From assembly GCA_016875975.1 (NCBI GenBank), contig VGOF01000053.1:1-8567 (forward strand): a stretch of DNA of 8,567 nucleotides, read 5' to 3'. Below, one piece after another: positions 5,806-8,567 of the stretch. Each line of letters begins with the position of its first letter. Position 1 is the stretch's first letter. The position numbers were made by a program, and so were the translations under genes. This DNA comes from Chloroflexota bacterium. GTDB taxonomy: Bacteria; Chloroflexota; Dehalococcoidia; GIF9; UBA5629. The notes below the pieces were generated by a model. The model saw nothing but the letters and a program-made list of their open reading frames with translations, had not been told where the DNA came from and did not search any database.

Positions 5806-8077
5806 TGATACGCCTCTGGCCCATAGTCCGCGACACGGGATTCGTTCTCAGACCTATTTCGAGCACATTTCAAACGTTTGCCGTCAAGCAGTCTGCAATG
5901 CACAAAACGCTGCTATTTACTACACCGGCGACCGTAATGCCTTTGTTAGCTGGATTGAAGCCGCCGCGGTGTATCACGATCTGGGCAAGCTCGATAAGGC
6001 AAATCAGGTGGTTCTCCAAAAAGACTCAAGAAAGCCCTTGCCGATCGCTCATGATGATGCAGGCGTGGCCGAACTGGATAAACTCGGCTGGCAGGAAGCG
6101 GTGATCCTTGCGTATGGACATCACGATGGATTGTTCAGCCGTGATGAAGAATTTGCTAAACAGGGTCGACCATTCAGGCAATTGAAGAGAATGGTGCCTG
6201 ACGGTGAGAAGGTGGCCGATCATGTTGATCGTAAGTTGGGGGTTTACGAAAGCCTCCACGAGGCGGCAGGTTGCCAAAAGCTACCACTAGTTGAACCGCC
6301 AGGGCCACTGCATATATGCGGTTTTACCCGGCGAATTGCTCTTTCTTGCCTTGTGGATGCTGATCACGGAGACACTGCTCGCCATTACGGCAATGAGGTT
6401 AAGACTCTGAAAGTCGAACCGCGATGGCAAGAACGTCTCGCGGCTTTAGAGCGTTACGCGGGTGGTTTACCACAGGGAAAAACTGAACAGGAGCAGGTAC
6501 GCAACCATTTGCGAAAACGATTGTTCGAGGTCTGCCGTGACGCTCCACTCGATCCTCCGATTCGGACCTGCGATGCGCCTGTGGGGAGCGGTAAGACGAC
6601 GGCAGTGATGGCGAACCTCTTGCGGGTAGCGGCAGAGCGGAAGCCTCAATTGCGACATATCATTGTGGTTCTCCCCTATACCAACATCATCACCCAATCG
6701 GTCGAGGTCTATCGAAAGGCGCTTGTGCTGGAAGGGGAAAGCCCGGAGAACGTGGTGGCTGAGCATCACCATCGGGCGGACTTCGCTGACTTAGAACTGC
6801 GTCAACTTGCAACACTATGGGAGGCCCCGATCATCATCACGACTGCAGTGCAGTTCTTCGAGACGTTAGGCAGCCATCATCCGGCGAGATTGCGGAAACT
6901 GCATGAACTTCCTGGCTCGGTCGTCTTCGTCGACGAAATGCACGCTGCAATTCCCTCGCATTTATGGCCGCAGATGTGGCGTTGGATCGAGATCTGGACG
7001 CGCGAGTGGGGAGGTTATTTGGTGCTGGCGAGCGGTTCCATGCCGCGATTCTGGAAATTGGATGAATACAAAGACCTCATTCGTGGCAACGATAAAAAGC
7101 CCATGCCTGAAGTGCCGGATTTGGTGACGGACGATTCCCTTCGCAGTAAATTGAAGAAAATGGAGGAGCGGCGGATCATCTATAGACGGCGGCCAGAAGA
7201 TGCCGATGCGCTTGATTGCCAAGGCATTGTGGACTTTGTCATTCGGAAGGAACCTGGACCGCGGCTCCTCATCGTAAATACCGTGCAGACTGCCGCTGTG
7301 ATTGCCCAAGCAATGCGCGAATTGGGTCATAATGTGCTGCACCTGTCGACGGCGCTTGCTCCGGCTCACCGGGACTTGGTTGTGGAAAGAGTGAAGCTGC
7401 GACTTCGAGATAAAATAAAGAACTGGACACTTGTCGCAACCAGTTGCGTCGAGGCGGGGATGGACTTCTCTTTTCGAACTGGATTTCGAGAACGCGCATC
7501 AACGGCGAGCCTTATCCAGATAGGAGGTAGGGTTAGTCGAGGGGATGAATTCATCGATGCTGAAGTCTGGGATATTCTTCTTCGTGACGACCAGTTTCGC
7601 AATAATCCAGTCATATCAATTTCGCGCAGAGCATTGGACCACTTCACACCGAATGAATTAAGCCGTATGCCCCCATTTGAATTAGCAACCATTGCCATGA
7701 GACGCGAATGGACGTCTGGGGCTGAAGAGAAAGCCAGACAACTGATCGAATACGAGGATGCAATGGAATACCCAAACGTCTCAAAGGAGACTCGGGTGAT
7801 AGACACGGACACTCGGACAGTTATCGTTGATAAGTCCCTCGCCGTGGCTCTCCGTAAGGGCGAAAAAGTGTCGAGAGTAGAGATCATGAGATACAGCGTT
7901 CAAATTTGGGCCAGCAAGATCGGTAAGCTTGCCTTGGAACCTGTAACTCACTGTAGACAATCATCTGATTCAGACATTTATTTCTGGAGCTATGAGTATG
8001 ATCCTGATTTTCTTGGGTACATGAAGGGTGTGCTGAAGTTGGAGGAGTTCATTGCTTCAGGTGGAGCCATCATTTGA
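5798..8077 (+). CDS. cas3: Cas3 HD nuclease-helicase, full length
   Basis: The 759-residue effector nuclease degrades target DNA after recruitment by Cascade. I start at the ATG at 5798 because AAGGGAG ends 9 nt before it. The in-frame ATG at 5789 touches that SD, and earlier ones lie deep inside cas7. The N-terminal HD domain carries H23 (YFEHISNV), the HD dyad H60-D61 (YHDLGK), H85, H108-H109-D110 (YGHHDG) and a CLVDADHGDT block (184-193). The helicase part has motif I APVGSGKTT (260-268), Ia VLPYTNIITQS (291-301), the DEMH box (379-382), ASGSMP (411-416) where most relatives have S/T-A-T, ATSCVEAGMDFSF (547-559) and QIGGRVSRG (574-582). All catalytic residues appear intact. It lies last in the operon, overlapping cas7 by 8 nt, whereas type I-C cas3 is normally first. 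Its LAHSPRHGI opening differs from the I-C-type relic at 1724, so it is probably of separate origin. Confidence 0.92.
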   Translation: MASDTPLAHSPRHGIRSQTYFEHISNVCRQAVCNAQNAAIYYTGDRNAFVSWIEAAAVYHDLGKLDKANQVVLQKDSRKPLPIAHDDAGVAELDKLGWQEAVILAYGHHDGLFSRDEEFAKQGRPFRQLKRMVPDGEKVADHVDRKLGVYESLHEAAGCQKLPLVEPPGPLHICGFTRRIALSCLVDADHGDTARHYGNEVKTLKVEPRWQERLAALERYAGGLPQGKTEQEQVRNHLRKRLFEVCRDAPLDPPIRTCDAPVGSGKTTAVMANLLRVAAERKPQLRHIIVVLPYTNIITQSVEVYRKALVLEGESPENVVAEHHHRADFADLELRQLATLWEAPIIITTAVQFFETLGSHHPARLRKLHELPGSVVFVDEMHAAIPSHLWPQMWRWIEIWTREWGGYLVLASGSMPRFWKLDEYKDLIRGNDKKPMPEVPDLVTDDSLRSKLKKMEERRIIYRRRPEDADALDCQGIVDFVIRKEPGPRLLIVNTVQTAAVIAQAMRELGHNVLHLSTALAPAHRDLVVERVKLRLRDKIKNWTLVATSCVEAGMDFSFRTGFRERASTASLIQIGGRVSRGDEFIDAEVWDILLRDDQFRNNPVISISRRALDHFTPNELSRMPPFELATIAMRREWTSGAEEKARQLIEYEDAMEYPNVSKETRVIDTDTRTVIVDKSLAVALRKGEKVSRVEIMRYSVQIWASKIGKLALEPVTHCRQSSDSDIYFWSYEYDPDFLGYMKGVLKLEEFIASGGAII

Positions 8078-8120
8078 CGAGACTCAATAACCTTATAAGA
8101 AATTTGAGAGGTACTCTGCA

Positions 8121-8567
8121 ATGACCACCCCCAAAGACCTCCCCCAGCTTATTCCGCCTCACGGCGGGTATCGGGAGCTGCAATCTTACCGGATGGCGGA
8201 GATTGTTTTTGATGCTACCATCGCCTTTTGTGACCGCTTCATCGACCGGCGTTCCCGGACCCATGACCAGATGGTTCAGGCAGCGCGTAGCGGCAAGCAA
8301 AATATTGCCGAAGGCAGCATGGCCTCCGGTACCTCCAAAAAAACCGAACTCAAACTCATTGGCGTGGCGCGAGCGAGCCTTGAAGAATTGCTTCTTGATT
8401 TTCAAGACTTTCTGCGACAAAAAAACCTTCCCCTCTGGGACAAAGATCATGAGCAAGCTCGAAAAGTAAGAGCGCTTGCTCATGAAAAAAATAGGTCTTA
8501 TTCGACCTATAAACCCTATCTGGAGGCTTCGCCTCCTGAAGTTGCCGCTAATGCGGCGATCTGTTTA
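8121..8567 (+). CDS. Four-helix-bundle suffix domain protein (3' end outside window)
   Basis: The frame opens at ATG 8121, 9 nt after GAGAGG, and stays open through 149 codons to the edge. Recognisable stretches are GGYRELQSYRMAEIVFDATI (15-34), the very conserved RSRTHDQMVQAARSGKQNIAEG (44-65), SGTSKKTELKLIGVARASLEELL, and near the edge YKPYLEASPPEVAANAAICL. This is the four helix bundle suffix family, related to the S23 proteins encoded in 23S rRNA intervening sequences and to the Avd proteins of diversity-generating retroelements. Members form helical bundles, probably oligomers that bind nucleic acid. A cellular role for this family is not established. No reverse transcriptase is visible here. 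It begins 43 nt after cas3 with no terminator between, so shared transcription is possible. The last part, perhaps 15-40 residues, is cut off. Confidence 0.85.
   Translation, partial: MTTPKDLPQLIPPHGGYRELQSYRMAEIVFDATIAFCDRFIDRRSRTHDQMVQAARSGKQNIAEGSMASGTSKKTELKLIGVARASLEELLLDFQDFLRQKNLPLWDKDHEQARKVRALAHEKNRSYSTYKPYLEASPPEVAANAAICL
8491..8559 (+). repeat. Three consecutive short hairpins within the four-helix-bundle gene
   Basis: Three perfect or near-perfect stems follow one another in coding sequence: ATAGGTC/GACCTAT (8491-8497 and 8504-8510, 6-base loop), GGAGGC-TTC-GCCTCC (8522-8536), and TTGCCGC/GCGGCGA (8542-8548 and 8553-8559, 4-base loop, one G-T pair). Together they cover about 70 nt. 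The frame stays open through all three, and they encode parts of the conserved C-terminal YKPYLE..PPEVAAN region, so they are not an insertion that disrupts the gene. They could affect mRNA stability or be by-products of codon choice. Confidence 0.45.

Noticed and set aside
7366..7887. Minus-strand reading frame of 173 codons opposite cas3
   Set aside because: It is opposite the conserved helicase motifs V and VI and lacks a recognisable domain. It is best explained as a shadow of cas3 codon bias.
1..8567. CRISPR array
   Set aside because: I looked for regularly spaced 28-37 nt repeats in the non-coding stretches (199-760, 1586-1723, 8078-8120) and found none. All other sequence is coding.
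8121..8567. Accessory variability determinant (Avd) of a diversity-generating retroelement
   Set aside because: The protein is a four-helix-bundle relative, but no reverse transcriptase, template repeat or variable repeat is visible, and its motifs fit the suffix-domain family better.

Overview
The window is bacterial, roughly half G+C, and every convincing gene lies on the + strand. It starts in the last 65 codons of a 6-phosphofructokinase gene, a housekeeping marker, and then enters an accessory region. The four-helix-bundle suffix gene, the dispersed palindrome and the mixed base composition would suit Desulfobacterota (the former Deltaproteobacteria) or a similar lineage. That placement is only a guess, because no taxonomic marker can be read to genus.

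Layout: pfkA 3' end (1-198); a gene-free stretch (199-760) with a long nested inverted repeat, a REP-like palindrome and a possible promoter; a Bro-N antirepressor-type gene (761-1585); a short intergenic stretch (1586-1723); a truncated Cas3 HD-domain head (1724-1918); then a tight operon of cas5c/d (1915-2589), a large divergent cas8c (2579-4804), cas7c (4804-5805) and a full-length HD-helicase cas3 (5798-8077). A four-helix-bundle suffix gene (8121 onward) runs off the right edge. All cas junctions overlap by 1 to 11 nt and each start has a strong Shine-Dalgarno, so this is one transcription-translation unit.

The operon encodes a type I-C-like Cascade: Cas7 backbone, Cas5 crRNA 5'-handle subunit, Cas8 large subunit, and Cas3 as target-DNA nuclease-helicase. 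A small subunit (Cas11c) is very probably made from an internal start at 4382 inside cas8, marked by an AAAGGAG motif 6 nt upstream. Four things depart from textbook I-C. cas3 is last rather than first. A decayed Cas3 head of another lineage sits in the usual cas3 position. The Cas5 residues aligned to the known ribonuclease triad are not conserved. No cas4, cas1, cas2, cas6 or CRISPR array is visible. The module therefore looks like an interference-only, rearranged I-C variant that depends on arrays (and perhaps crRNA processing) outside the window, or one that has taken another role.
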